Positions 46,896 to 56,018 of a stretch of 64,000 nucleotides of DNA are shown here, in pieces; position 1 is the first letter of the stretch, and every line of letters begins with the position of its first letter. The translations under genes were made by a program, and so were the position numbers. Below the pieces are notes generated by a model, which worked only from the letters and a program-made list of their open reading frames with translations, had not been told where the DNA came from and did no database searches. The DNA lies in assembly GCF_017873175.1 (NCBI RefSeq), contig NZ_JAGGJW010000011.1:62001-126000 (forward strand), in the 5' to 3' direction. This DNA comes from Neorhizobium petrolearium (GTDB taxonomy: Bacteria > Pseudomonadota > Alphaproteobacteria > Rhizobiales > Rhizobiaceae).

Positions 46896-47915
46896 ATGAG
46901 CGTGACCGGCCTTCCTTTCGATGACTTCCGTACCTTGCTGGCCAACCTTCCGGGACCGGATGCGCGGGTGTTGGCGGCCGCCCGCGAGCGCGACGGACAG
47001 CTCACGAAGCCGCCGGGTTCGCTCGGACGGCTGGAGGAGATTGCCTTCTGGCTCGCAGCCTGGACGGGAAGAGCACCGGCAGTCAACCGGCCGCTGGTGG
47101 CGATCTTCGCCGGCAATCACGGCGTGACGAAACACGGAATTACGCCCTATCCCTCGTCGGTGACACAGCAGATGGTCGAGAATTTCGCGGCCGGTGGCGC
47201 GGCGATCAACCAGATCTGTGTGACCTACGATCTCGGCCTGAAGATCTTCGATCTTGCGCTCGACTACCCGACCGGTGACATCGCCACCGAAGCCGCACTT
47301 TCCGAGCGCGATTGCGCGGCGACCATGGCTTTCGGCATGGAGGCGATCGCCGGCGGCACCGATCTTCTCTGCATCGGCGAGATGGGCATCGGCAACACGA
47401 CGATCGCCGCCGCGATCAACCTTGCGCTCTATGGCGGCGAGGCGGAGGACTGGGTCGGTCCCGGCACCGGTTCGCATGGGGAGCTTCTGGAACGCAAGAT
47501 CGCCGTAGTGAAACAGGCCGTCGAGCTTCACAAGGATCATCTCTCGGATCCTCTGGAAGTGCTGCGGCGGCTGGGCGGCCGCGAAATCGCAGCGATCGCC
47601 GGCGCAATCCTAGCCGCCCGCGTCGAGAAGATTCCTGTGCTGCTCGACGGTTATGTGGTGACAGCGGCGGCGTCGATCCTCAAGGCCGCCAATCCCTCCG
47701 CGCTCGATCATTGCCTGATCGGCCATGTCTCCGGCGAACCGGGGCATCTGAGAGCAATCGAGAAACTCGGCAAGACGCCGCTTCTGGCGCTCGGCATGCG
47801 GCTCGGTGAGGGGACGGGCGCGGCGCTGGCCGCGGGCATCGTCAAAGCCGCCGCAGCCTGCCATTCCGGCATGGCGACCTTCGAGCAGGCCGGCGTCAGC
47901 AACAAGGGCAACTGA
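46896..47915 (+). CDS. cobT: Nicotinate-nucleotide-dimethylbenzimidazole phosphoribosyltransferase
   Basis: 339 residues. KPPGSLGRLEEIAFWLAAW, FAGNHGVTKHGITPYPSSVT, GEMGIGNTTIAAAIN and the catalytic glutamate region ALGMRLGEGTGAALA are diagnostic. It activates DMB to alpha-ribazole phosphate. Some rhizobial literature uses cobU for this gene. The 84-bp gap to the divergent cobS holds the promoters; I saw no cobalamin riboswitch there. Confidence 0.96.
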   Translation: MSVTGLPFDDFRTLLANLPGPDARVLAAARERDGQLTKPPGSLGRLEEIAFWLAAWTGRAPAVNRPLVAIFAGNHGVTKHGITPYPSSVTQQMVENFAAGGAAINQICVTYDLGLKIFDLALDYPTGDIATEAALSERDCAATMAFGMEAIAGGTDLLCIGEMGIGNTTIAAAINLALYGGEAEDWVGPGTGSHGELLERKIAVVKQAVELHKDHLSDPLEVLRRLGGREIAAIAGAILAARVEKIPVLLDGYVVTAAASILKAANPSALDHCLIGHVSGEPGHLRAIEKLGKTPLLALGMRLGEGTGAALAAGIVKAAAACHSGMATFEQAGVSNKGN

Positions 47916-47920
47916 GCCTC

Positions 47921-48313
47921 ATGGAAAAGACGCCGCTCGACAGCGATATCGAAAGGGCGAGCGGCATCCGCCGGCTGATCGCGGCGACGCGCTATTCGAT
48001 GCAGGGCCTGAGACGGCTCTGGCGCGAGGAGGCCTTCCGCCATGAGGTGATCGCCTTCATCGCCGGTCTCGTGCTTTTCGCGATCGTCGGCGCCACGCTG
48101 ACCGACTATCTCGTTTATCTCATCCTGATGCTGGTGCTGTTCGGCGTCGAATCGCTCAATACGGCGGTCGAGGAACTGGTCGACCGCATCTCGCCGGAAA
48201 TCTCCACTGTCGGCCGGCACGCGAAGGATTTGGGTTCCTTCGCGGTGTTCTGCCTGCTCTGCGCCAACGGGCTTTTTGCGCTTTATGTGGTGTTACGGAG
48301 CGTGTGGGGTTGA
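47921..48313 (+). CDS. dgkA: Diacylglycerol kinase
   Basis: 130 residues with three membrane helices. The active-site motif ESLNTAVEELVDRISPE and the preceding EEAFRHEVIAFIAGL are intact, and the length is usual. It phosphorylates diacylglycerol to phosphatidate at the inner membrane for lipid recycling, for example after osmoregulated glucan or ornithine-lipid synthesis. It starts 5 bp after cobT and is likely co-transcribed. Confidence 0.94.
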   Translation: MEKTPLDSDIERASGIRRLIAATRYSMQGLRRLWREEAFRHEVIAFIAGLVLFAIVGATLTDYLVYLILMLVLFGVESLNTAVEELVDRISPEISTVGRHAKDLGSFAVFCLLCANGLFALYVVLRSVWG

Positions 48314-48357
48314 TCGAGACTATTGATTTTAGCTCTGGCCGTGTAGTGAAGCTTCAC
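48283..48357 (-). pseudogene. Remnant of a RelE/ParE-type toxin gene
   Basis: GTG at 48357 overlaps the stop of the antitoxin remnant (GTGA), the usual toxin-antitoxin coupling. The first codons read VKLHYTARAKI, like the opening strand and helix of ParE/RelE toxins, but the frame ends after 24 codons, running into the dgkA end. The rest of the toxin is deleted. Confidence 0.5.
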
Positions 48358-48565
48358 AGCCGGTACTTCGTCCACATGGCGCGGACTTCTTCTTCCGTCG
48401 CGATTTCGCCGCGCTCGACTTCGGCCAGGGCCTCTTCCTCTGGCGTGAGCTGGTAGACGGCTCGTCTTCGCCCATGAACCTGAGAAGAATGCCAGCAATC
48501 TCGTCCTGCATTTCGGCGGGGAGTTCCTTGGCTGCTTCGATGGCACGGTTGAGAAGTTTTGTCAT
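48354..48565 (-). pseudogene. Frameshifted antitoxin of a decayed type II TA module
   Basis: From ATG 48565 the frame reads MTKLLNRAIEAAKELPAEMQ and continues to FMGEDEP; the shifted frame then gives VYQLTPEEEALAEVERGEIA and ends EEVRAMWTKYRL at 48354. A single missing base near 48458-48462 joins them into a ~70-residue protein typical of small rhizobial antitoxins. It could also be a sequencing error, but the adjacent toxin is truncated as well, which favours real decay. Confidence 0.65.
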
Positions 48566-48617
48566 ACATTATGCACCAATCGGTGCACATGCAAAAGGGC
48601 CGAGCTCGTTAGCAACC

Positions 48618-50153
48618 CTACGCAAAGCTCCGGCGGCGGCGCTCGACCGTGGTGGCATCGGCGACGGCGGGGACGCTCTGCAACACGCGGGTCGCGGGCA
48701 GGATGGCGATCGCTTCGGTCCCTTCGCGAAGCTTCGAGCGCAGGATGAACTGGCCATCGTGCTTGGCGAGGATCGCCTGAACGATCGGCAGGCCGAGACC
48801 GGTGCCCTGTTCTGCGCTCTTGATCGTGATCGAACCTTGGCCGAAGGCCGAGAGAACGACCGGGATCTCGTCCTCCGGAATGCCGGGCCCATTGTCCTTG
48901 ATCGCCACATACTGGCCGCCGCCGGCTGTCCAGCCGACCTTGACGGTGACCTCGCCCCCCTGCGGCGTGAACTTGACCGCGTTCGAGAGCAGGTTCAAGA
49001 GCACCTGGCGCAGGGCCTTCTCATCGGCCCAGACCTGCGGCAACTGCTGCTCGAACTGCTCGCGGATGGTGATGTTCTTGGCGCGGGCGCGAAGCTGCAC
49101 CATGCCGATGCAGTCCTCGGCAATCTCCAGAAGCGAAAGCGCCTCCTCGCTCAACTCGTAACGGCCGGCTTCGATGCGCGAAAGATCGAGGATCTCGTTG
49201 ATCAGGTTCAGGAGATGCTGGCCGGAGCGGTGGATGTCGCCGGCATATTCCTTGTAGGTTGGATTGGCGAGCGGGCCGAGGACTTCCGAATTCATCACCT
49301 CCGAAAAACCGAGGATGGCGTTGAGCGGCGTGCGCAACTCATGCGACATGGAGGCGAGGAAGCGGGATTTGGCGAGGTTCGCCTCTTCGGCGCGCCTGCG
49401 CGCCTCGTCCGACATCGACTTTGCCACTTCGAGCTCGGCGATCAAGTCGTCTTTCTCCGACTGGTAGGACATCAGCGTAAGATTGGAGCGATAGAGCCGG
49501 TCGGCGATGTAATGGAAGAAGACGACAGCGACGGCGCATATGGCGGTCAGGCCGATATCGAGCACGTGCCGCGAAAGAACGGCAGTGGCAAGCAGGGCCG
49601 CGATCATCGGCAGGAAGCCGAACAGCACGCCGAGCCGCAACATGAAGCCGCTCATCGCCGTGATCGAGATCGCGAAGAGAAGAACAGCCCCCTTGTAGAA
49701 ATAATAGCTGTCGCCGGAGCAGGTGTTGCAGCTCTGAAACGAAAAAAGCGCCCAGCCGAAACCGATCAACACCTGCGCGGCAAGCAGCCTGTGGCGCCAT
49801 TTCCTAGTCTCGATCGCAGAGATTTCCTTGCGGCTCGCGCGCCGCGCCAGAAGCACGTTGATGGCATGAACGCTCAGCATCAGGAGCGCCCACGCGAAAA
49901 GACCGGCATCCGGATTGAAGTATACGCCGATTGCAGTCACCAGAACGATGAAGAGCGGCATGATGGATGCGCTCTGCAGCACCGCGTTGACATGCATGGC
50001 GAGCATGTCGCGGTCGAAGATCTGGTTGCCCTTGGCGCTGGACTGGAGGCGTTCCCGAGTGGCGCGTACGGCTTTCGACACAGCCTTGTTGCGATGGCTG
50101 CGCGATCGATCCACGATGATCTTGTCGGTCGAGGTGCTGACGCCGTTACTCAT
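48618..50153 (-). CDS. Membrane sensor histidine kinase, PleC/PdhS-type core
   Basis: 511 residues. Six to seven hydrophobic helices lie at about 60-225, then a coiled linker, the phosphoacceptor region FLASMSHELRTPLNAILGFS and LNLINEILDLSRIEAGRYEL, and a HATPase with LLNLLSNAVKFTPQGGEV, IKDNGPGIPEDE and GTGLGLPIVQAIL. The kinase core resembles PleC/PdhS/DivJ kinases that act on the cell-cycle regulators DivK and PleD in this group. No response regulator is adjacent, as usual for those kinases. Target assignment is inference. Confidence 0.9.
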   Translation of the reverse strand: MSNGVSTSTDKIIVDRSRSHRNKAVSKAVRATRERLQSSAKGNQIFDRDMLAMHVNAVLQSASIMPLFIVLVTAIGVYFNPDAGLFAWALLMLSVHAINVLLARRASRKEISAIETRKWRHRLLAAQVLIGFGWALFSFQSCNTCSGDSYYFYKGAVLLFAISITAMSGFMLRLGVLFGFLPMIAALLATAVLSRHVLDIGLTAICAVAVVFFHYIADRLYRSNLTLMSYQSEKDDLIAELEVAKSMSDEARRRAEEANLAKSRFLASMSHELRTPLNAILGFSEVMNSEVLGPLANPTYKEYAGDIHRSGQHLLNLINEILDLSRIEAGRYELSEEALSLLEIAEDCIGMVQLRARAKNITIREQFEQQLPQVWADEKALRQVLLNLLSNAVKFTPQGGEVTVKVGWTAGGGQYVAIKDNGPGIPEDEIPVVLSAFGQGSITIKSAEQGTGLGLPIVQAILAKHDGQFILRSKLREGTEAIAILPATRVLQSVPAVADATTVERRRRSFA

Positions 50154-50274
50154 GGCTGCTGAACTGCTTACCCGGGTGCTTGAGAGACTAGGGGCAAATC
50201 CTTAAGAGAATCCTGCCGGGAAAGGTTTTGTTTGCCATTTCTCTGAAGTTTCCGTTTTCCAATAAGGCCGGATT

Positions 50275-50841
50275 GTGGCGCGCATATTCAGGTTTCTTCG
50301 CGATGGAGTGGTGCTCGCCTGCTTCTTCATCCTTCTGGTGCTGATCGTTGCGAAGCTGGACGAGGCGGCCGACAGCGTGGTTCGAGGCCCATTTTATGCG
50401 ATCGACGGCGATACGCTTTCGGTGGGCCGCGAACGCCTGCGGCTGCAGGGCCTCGACGCGCCGGAACTTCACCAGACCTGCGAGGACGACCGCGGCACGA
50501 CCTGGGCGTGCGGAGAGGAGGCGAGGCGGCTTCTGGCCCGGCTCGTTGCCGAACCGGGAACGGAATGCCTCGGGCGCGAGCGCGACCGCTATCGCCGGCT
50601 TCTGGTGCGCTGCCATGCGGGCGCGTCGAATATCAACGCCGCGCTGGTGCGGCAGGGGCTGGCGCTTGCCTCCGGCCGCTATGCCGAGGAACAGGTTGCC
50701 GCCCGGCGGGAACGGCGGGGGCTCTGGGCAGGGCACTTCGAAAACCCGCGGGACTGGCGTGCGTCACGCGGCATGATGGACGACCCGAACCTTTTGGAGA
50801 CGTTCATGGACTGGGTGAAGCAGGTGATCTATTGGGAATAG
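50275..50841 (+). CDS. Membrane-anchored thermonuclease-like protein
   Basis: 188 residues from GTG 50275, preceded by AAGG. An N-terminal helix (GVVLACFFILLVLIVAKL) anchors or exports it. The SNase-like domain has FYAIDGDTLSVGRERLRLQG then LDAPE, ERDRYRRLLVRCHAG and NAALVRQGLALAS. Arg and Asp/Glu residues of the staphylococcal nuclease site appear present. It probably degrades DNA or RNA at the envelope, though many family members are uncharacterised. The uracil-glycosylase gene follows by 2 bp. Confidence 0.85.
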   Translation: MARIFRFLRDGVVLACFFILLVLIVAKLDEAADSVVRGPFYAIDGDTLSVGRERLRLQGLDAPELHQTCEDDRGTTWACGEEARRLLARLVAEPGTECLGRERDRYRRLLVRCHAGASNINAALVRQGLALASGRYAEEQVAARRERRGLWAGHFENPRDWRASRGMMDDPNLLETFMDWVKQVIYWE

Positions 50842-50843
50842 GC

Positions 50844-51488
50844 ATGGACGGGATTGTCGATCGTGATGAGGAGATCGCGAGGCTGCGGCAGGCGATCGCC
50901 GCATGCCGCGTCTGTCGGGACACGCCGGCGAAAGGCGAGGGGGATCGCCTGGCTCACGAGCCACGACCGGTGGCCGTGCTTTCACGAACGGCCCGGGTGC
51001 TGATCGCCGGACAGGCGCCGGGCCTGCGCGTGCACGAAAGCGGGCTTCCCTTCAACGATGCTTCCGGCAATCGGCTGCGCGACTGGATGGCCGTCAGCCG
51101 CAAAGAGTTTTACGATCCCGACCGGTTCGCGATCGTGCCTATGGGCTTCTGCTTCCCCGGTTACGATGACAAGGGCAGCGATCTACCGCCAAGGCGGGAA
51201 TGCGCGCCATTGTGGAGGCAAAAGGTGATCGCCGCCATGCCGCAGATCGAACTGATCCTGGCTGTCGGCGGTTATGCGCATGCCTGGCATCTCGGCAGCC
51301 GCAGAGGGAAGGGCATGACGGAAACGGTCCGGAACTGGCGTGAGCATTTCTTCGTGAACGAGGCGCCGCGCGTTATGCCGCTGCCGCATCCGAGCTGGCG
51401 CAACACCGGCTGGCTGAAGAAGAATTCCTGGTTCGAGGCCGATGTGCTGCCGGTTCTGCGACAGAATGTGGATAGCCTGATCCGTTGA
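50844..51488 (+). CDS. Uracil-DNA glycosylase superfamily protein
   Basis: 214 residues from ATG 50844. It has an N-terminal CRVC pair, motif I LIAGQAPGLRVHESGLPFND followed by ASGNRLRDWM, and the C-terminal MPLPHPSWRNTGW (HPS motif). This fits the family 4/5-like glycosylases that remove uracil from DNA. Only one cysteine pair is obvious, so whether a 4Fe-4S cluster is bound is doubtful. It likely forms an operon with the preceding nuclease-like gene. Confidence 0.85.
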   Translation: MDGIVDRDEEIARLRQAIAACRVCRDTPAKGEGDRLAHEPRPVAVLSRTARVLIAGQAPGLRVHESGLPFNDASGNRLRDWMAVSRKEFYDPDRFAIVPMGFCFPGYDDKGSDLPPRRECAPLWRQKVIAAMPQIELILAVGGYAHAWHLGSRRGKGMTETVRNWREHFFVNEAPRVMPLPHPSWRNTGWLKKNSWFEADVLPVLRQNVDSLIR

Positions 51489-51553
51489 AACAAAATTCGG
51501 TTAACTGCTATGATTTATGTGTATAACGAAAAATCATTTCGAAAGGACTGTCA

Positions 51554-52042
51554 ATGGACCGCCTGGACCGCAAGATCCTGCGCATTCTGCAGGAAGATTC
51601 CACTCTCGCCGTCGCGGACCTCGCCAAGAAGGTGGGCTTGTCGACCACGCCCTGCTGGCGGCGCATTCAGAAGATGGAAGAGGACGGCGTCATCCGCCGC
51701 CGCGTGGCGCTGCTCGATCCGGTCAAGGTCAACACCAAAGTCACCGTCTTCGTGTCGATCCGCACCGCCAGCCACTCGATCGAATGGCTGAAGCGCTTTT
51801 CCGAAGTCGTCGTGGATTTTCCGGAAGTCGTTGAGTTCTATCGCATGAGCGGCGACGTCGATTATCTTCTGCGGGTCGTCGTGCCGGATATCGGCTCCTA
51901 TGATGCCTTCTACAAGCGGCTGATCGCCAAAATCGAGATCCGCGACGTTTCCTCGGCGTTTGCCATGGAGCAGATCAAATACACGACCGAACTGCCGCTC
52001 GACTATATGGTGCTCGACAACCAGAAGTCGGGAGAGGATTAA
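51554..52042 (+). CDS. Lrp/AsnC family regulator
   Basis: 162 residues. N-terminal HTH: LDRKILRILQEDSTLAVADL and KKVGLSTTPCWRRIQKMEED. C-terminal RAM ligand domain: VEFYRMSGDVDYLLRVVVPD. It is an amino-acid-responsive transcription factor, size typical. The preceding 65-bp region holds the AT-rich element CGAAAAATCATTTCG (about 51527-51541), a plausible self-regulatory site. Confidence 0.94.
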   Translation: MDRLDRKILRILQEDSTLAVADLAKKVGLSTTPCWRRIQKMEEDGVIRRRVALLDPVKVNTKVTVFVSIRTASHSIEWLKRFSEVVVDFPEVVEFYRMSGDVDYLLRVVVPDIGSYDAFYKRLIAKIEIRDVSSAFAMEQIKYTTELPLDYMVLDNQKSGED

Positions 52043-52045
52043 GGG

Positions 52046-52735
52046 CTACTTCAGCCGCGCCAGAGTCTTTTCGTTCGACAGCTCTCTCACGGCATCCTTG
52101 CCGATCCAGCGGGCAGTCTTGTCGGCAGACGCGGCGAGCTTCTGCGACAAGGCGAGCGCAGGAGTATGACAGGTCCGGTTGCGCTTGCCGATATTGCGCA
52201 GCGCCCAGTTGACCGCCTTCTTCACGAAATTGCGCGGATCGGCGGAATGGGCCTCGATCAGCGGCAGGTAGGCGATGAACGTCTCGTCCGGCTCATTCTT
52301 GTTGTGCACAACCGCGCCGGCGATCATCGCAAAGGCGGTGCGGCGCACGAATTCCCGCTCGTCCTTCGCGAATTCGCCGACGAGCTCCTTCCAGAACGGC
52401 GTACCGGTGAAGAGGTCGGCGGCGGTATCGACGATCTCCCACGAATTGAAATCGCCCGCCCAGAGCTCGGCTTCCGCCCTGGTCAGCGTTTTCGGATCGG
52501 CTGTGAGGATGGCGGCTATGCGGGCGTCGCGAAGCCCCGTATTCCAGAGCTTCAGCGCGCGGGCGTGATCTTTCTTGACCTGGCGAACGATCGCCTTCAT
52601 CTGCGGCGTGGTGATGCCGAGCGCAGTGGCGGTATCGATGCCGAAGCGGCTCATGCCGGCGATATTGGCCTCGTTGCGCAGCGTCTGAAGATGCTCAACG
52701 ATATCCTCTGCAGGAGAATCCGGCGACAGCTTCAT
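52046..52735 (-). CDS. DNA alkylation repair (AlkD-like) protein
   Basis: 229 residues of HEAT-like helical repeats. GMSRFGIDTATALGITTPQM, LWAGDFNSWEIVDTAADLF, EREFVRRTAFAMIAG and NFVKKAVNWALRNIGKRN are family features; AlkD-type enzymes excise alkylated bases. Its start overlaps the end of the upstream dehydrogenase gene (52732-52735). It is convergent with the Lrp gene. Confidence 0.9.
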   Translation of the reverse strand: MKLSPDSPAEDIVEHLQTLRNEANIAGMSRFGIDTATALGITTPQMKAIVRQVKKDHARALKLWNTGLRDARIAAILTADPKTLTRAEAELWAGDFNSWEIVDTAADLFTGTPFWKELVGEFAKDEREFVRRTAFAMIAGAVVHNKNEPDETFIAYLPLIEAHSADPRNFVKKAVNWALRNIGKRNRTCHTPALALSQKLAASADKTARWIGKDAVRELSNEKTLARLK

Positions 52736-53604
52736 TTTTTTTCAAGCCGTGCAAGCAGCGAGGACGTGTCCCATCGCCTGCCGCCCATCGCCTGCACGTC
52801 GCCGTAGAACTGATCTACAAGCGCCGTCAGCGGCAGCTTCGCGCCGTTGCGGCGGGCCTCGGTGAGCACGATGTCGAGATCCTTGCGCATCCAATCGACG
52901 GCAAAGCCGAAATCATATTTGCCGGCGATCATCGTCTTGTAGCGGTTTTCCATCTGCCACGAGCCGGCGGCTCCCTTGGAAATCACCTCGATGACCTTCT
53001 CGATGTCGAGGCCGGACTGCTTGCCGAAATGGACGGCTTCCGCCAGCCCCTGGACGATGCCTGCAATGCAGATCTGGTTCATCATCTTGGTGAGCTGGCC
53101 GCTGCCTGCCGGCCCCATCAGACCAACCATGCGGGCATAGGCGTCGATGATCGGCTTTGCCTTGTCGAAAGTCGCCGGATCGCCGCCGCACATGACGGTG
53201 AGCACGCCGTTCTCCGCACCCGCCTGGCCGCCGGAGACGGGGGCATCGATGAAGCCGATGCCTTTTTCCCTGGCGGCGGCTTCGAGTTCGCGGGCGACTT
53301 CGGCGCTGGCGGTCGTATTGTCGATCAGGATCGAGCCTGGCTTCATGCCGGCAAGCACGCCGGTCTCGGTCAATGTCACCGAGCGGAGATCGTCGTCATT
53401 GCCGACGCAGGTGAAGACGAAATCGGCATCCTTCGCCGCTTCGGCGGGCGTGGCGCCAGCCTTGCCGCCATATCTCTTGACCCATTCGGCAGCCTTGGAC
53501 GCGGTGCGGTTATAGACGATGACGTCATGACCGCCTTTTTCCTTAAGATGCCCCGCCATCGGGAAGCCCATAACCCCAAGACCGATGAATGCCACCTTCG
53601 CCAT
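52732..53604 (-). CDS. 3-hydroxyisobutyrate dehydrogenase family oxidoreductase
   Basis: 290 residues. Rossmann motif AFIGLGVMGFPMAGHL, substrate-binding DAPVSGGQAGAENGVLTVMC and catalytic lysine region GPAGSGQLTKMMNQI. The family reduces or oxidises short beta-hydroxyacids (3-hydroxyisobutyrate, tartronate semialdehyde, glyoxylate). A good AAGGAG site precedes the ATG. The exact substrate is not decided by context. Confidence 0.93.
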   Translation of the reverse strand: MAKVAFIGLGVMGFPMAGHLKEKGGHDVIVYNRTASKAAEWVKRYGGKAGATPAEAAKDADFVFTCVGNDDDLRSVTLTETGVLAGMKPGSILIDNTTASAEVARELEAAAREKGIGFIDAPVSGGQAGAENGVLTVMCGGDPATFDKAKPIIDAYARMVGLMGPAGSGQLTKMMNQICIAGIVQGLAEAVHFGKQSGLDIEKVIEVISKGAAGSWQMENRYKTMIAGKYDFGFAVDWMRKDLDIVLTEARRNGAKLPLTALVDQFYGDVQAMGGRRWDTSSLLARLEKK

Positions 53605-53709
53605 GCTGAATCTCCTTGTGTGCGGTAGGGAGGATTAGAGCAATGCGACCGTCTCGAAAAGCAGAGTCTGCCGTCGGTCCTGTCTTTTTGCCCGCTGCCG
53701 GGGGAGATA

Positions 53710-53958
53710 TCAGGCTTTCGGCAGGCTGCCATTCCTCTGGCAGACGCCCATGCCGCAGCCATCCACGTCCATGAACATAACGCCGCCTTCTTCGAAGGCG
53801 CGACGAAGCTGCGCAGCGGTCGCGCGGTGAATGTCGTGGCGGTTGCCTTCGAAGTCGCGGATGGTGCTGCGTGAGACTTCCGAACGCTCCGCGAGATCGA
53901 TTTGCGTCCAATCGAGAAGGCCTCTGGCCGCGCGGCACAAAGCCGGCGTCAAAATCAT
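53710..53958 (-). CDS. XRE-type HTH regulator
   Basis: 82 residues from the ATG at 53958 (MILTPALCRAARGLLDWTQI), chosen because it fits the common form of this small family and has AAGG just upstream; the frame runs to 54075. The HTH is LDWTQIDLAERSEVSRSTIR followed by DFEGNRHDIHRATAAQLRRA, and it ends with a cysteine-containing tail. It is divergent from the antiporter gene and may control it. Confidence 0.85.
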   Translation of the reverse strand: MILTPALCRAARGLLDWTQIDLAERSEVSRSTIRDFEGNRHDIHRATAAQLRRAFEEGGVMFMDVDGCGMGVCQRNGSLPKA

Positions 53959-54056
53959 TTGCCTTGCGTCTTGACCCATCTGTAAAAGCTGCCCATATTG
54001 GTCAACATAAGCCATATATGGCAGGTTTGTCAGGAGATTTCCAGAGGGAGACGTCG

Positions 54057-56015
54057 ATGCCGCATGAGACGCCATTGATTTCCACGATCGTCGGCGGTCT
54101 TGTGCTTGCGTTCATCTTCGGCGCCATCGCCAATCGTTTCCGCCTGCCGCCGCTGGTCGGTTATCTCTTCGCGGGCATTCTTGTCGGTCCGCATACGCCC
54201 GGTTTCGTGGCGGACCAGAGCCTTGCGCCGGAATTGGCTGAAATCGGTGTCATCCTGCTGATGTTCGGCGTCGGCCTGCACTTTTCGCTCAAGGACCTCC
54301 TGTCCGTGCGCGGTATCGCCGTGCCCGGGGCGATCGTGCAGATCGGCTTTGCCACGCTGCTCGGCTGGGGCATGGGAACGCTGTTGGGGTGGCCGCTCGG
54401 CGGCAGCCTCGTCTTCGGCCTTGCACTGTCCGTCGCCTCCACCGTAGTGCTTCTGAAGGCGCTCCAGGAGCACCGCCTGGTCGAGACCGATCGCGGCAAG
54501 ATCGCCGTCGGCTGGCTGATCGTCGAGGATCTCGCCATGGTTCTCGCACTGGTGCTGATCCCAGCGCTGGCGAGCATCGGCGGCGAGGCGACGCATCCGG
54601 ACCCGGTGGCGATCGCCGTCGCACAACTCCTCAACATCGACCTCGGGATCACGGGCATCATCGGTGTGACGCTGTTGAAGGTCGCGGCCTTCCTCGGCCT
54701 GATGCTGGTGGTCGGAAGGCGGGTCATCCCGGCGATCCTGCATCGCATCGCCCATAGCGGCTCGCGCGAACTCTTCCGGCTGGGCGTGCTGGCGATTGCG
54801 CTCGGCGTCGCCTTCGGCGCGGCAAAACTTTTCGGCGTGTCGCTGGCGCTCGGCGCGTTCTTCGCCGGCATGATCCTGTCTGAAAGCGAGCTGTCACACC
54901 GGGCCGCACAGGAAAGCCTGCCACTCAGGGATGCTTTCGCCGTGCTTTTCTTCGTGTCGGTGGGCATGCTGTTCGATCCGTCGATCGTGCTCAACAGCCC
55001 GCTGACCCTGCTCGGCACGGTGTTCATCATCGTTATCGGCAAGTCGATCGCCGCTTTCCTGATCGTGATGGCATTCGGGCACAAGGCGGGCACTGCGCTG
55101 ACGATTTCAGCAAGCCTCGCGCAGATCGGCGAATTCTCCTTCATTCTTGCAGAACTCGGCGTCGGCCTGAACATGCTGCCGGAAGAAGGCCGCGACCTGA
55201 TCCTGGCGGGCGCGATCATCTCGATCATCCTGAACCCGGTCATGTTCTATCTTTGCGACAAGATCAGGCCGGGGCTTGAGGCACGCATCTATCGCGCGCC
55301 GGCTGAGGCTCCGAGCGATGCCGAGGTAGCTATGGAAGGGAGCGGTCCGATGACCGAGGCGGAGGCTTCCGCCAGGCTGGAAGAGAGTGAGCCCGTATTG
55401 ACGACGGCCGGCGAGGATGGCGAGGTGGCCGCAACGCGACTGAGCGGCCATGCCGTCGTGGTCGGCTACGGACGGGTCGGCAGCATCGTCGTCGCCAACC
55501 TGAAATCCTCCGGCATTCCGTTCCTGGTGATCGAGGATTCCGAAAACCGCGTCCAGGAACTGTTGAAAAAGGGCATCGAGGTGATCGTCGGCAATGCCGC
55601 TTCACCCAAGGTGCTGGAGCTTGCCAATCTCGGCGCGGCCAAGAGCCTCGTCGTGGCGATCCCGGACGCCTTCGAAGCGGGTAACGTGGTCATGCAGGCG
55701 CGGCAGGTAAACCCGGCGTTGCTCATCCTCTGCCGAGCGAATTCCGATGCCGAGATCGAGCATCTGGAAAAACTCGGCGCCGACAAGACGATCATGGGCG
55801 AGCGGGAGATCGCCAACGGCATGCTCGGCAGCCTCGACCAGGTGCATTACCGGACAGAGGAAGCGGAGATACTGGAGAAGGTAGCCGCCGAGGAGAGCGC
55901 AGGCGAGAAGTCTGCAGTGTCTTCAGAGTTGAGCGGAGTTGAACTGAACAAGGCTCATGATGAGCCGGCAGTGCCCTCCGATGTCGAACCGCCGGCCGAG
56001 CTGCCGAAAACCTGA
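54057..56015 (+). CDS. CPA2 cation/proton antiporter (KefB/YbaL-like)
   Basis: 652 residues from ATG 54057, with GGGAG in place; the longer frame overlaps the regulator. About 12 helices form the Na_H_exchanger domain (FRLPPLVGYLFAGILVGPHT, EIGVILLMFGVGLHFSLKDL, SLALGAFFAGMILSE). A cytosolic TrkA-N/RCK domain follows: AVVVGYGRVGSIVVANL, IVGNAASPKVLELANL. It resembles YbaL and probably exchanges K+ or Na+ for protons under NAD(H) or thiol control. The C-terminus is a long acidic tail. Confidence 0.93.
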   Translation: MPHETPLISTIVGGLVLAFIFGAIANRFRLPPLVGYLFAGILVGPHTPGFVADQSLAPELAEIGVILLMFGVGLHFSLKDLLSVRGIAVPGAIVQIGFATLLGWGMGTLLGWPLGGSLVFGLALSVASTVVLLKALQEHRLVETDRGKIAVGWLIVEDLAMVLALVLIPALASIGGEATHPDPVAIAVAQLLNIDLGITGIIGVTLLKVAAFLGLMLVVGRRVIPAILHRIAHSGSRELFRLGVLAIALGVAFGAAKLFGVSLALGAFFAGMILSESELSHRAAQESLPLRDAFAVLFFVSVGMLFDPSIVLNSPLTLLGTVFIIVIGKSIAAFLIVMAFGHKAGTALTISASLAQIGEFSFILAELGVGLNMLPEEGRDLILAGAIISIILNPVMFYLCDKIRPGLEARIYRAPAEAPSDAEVAMEGSGPMTEAEASARLEESEPVLTTAGEDGEVAATRLSGHAVVVGYGRVGSIVVANLKSSGIPFLVIEDSENRVQELLKKGIEVIVGNAASPKVLELANLGAAKSLVVAIPDAFEAGNVVMQARQVNPALLILCRANSDAEIEHLEKLGADKTIMGEREIANGMLGSLDQVHYRTEEAEILEKVAAEESAGEKSAVSSELSGVELNKAHDEPAVPSDVEPPAELPKT

Positions 56016-56018
56016 CCT

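Noticed and set aside
46812..47540. Extension of the cobS frame upstream to 47540
   Set aside because: It lies antisense to cobT, and cobS homology starts at MEGQLPNASEF (46811).
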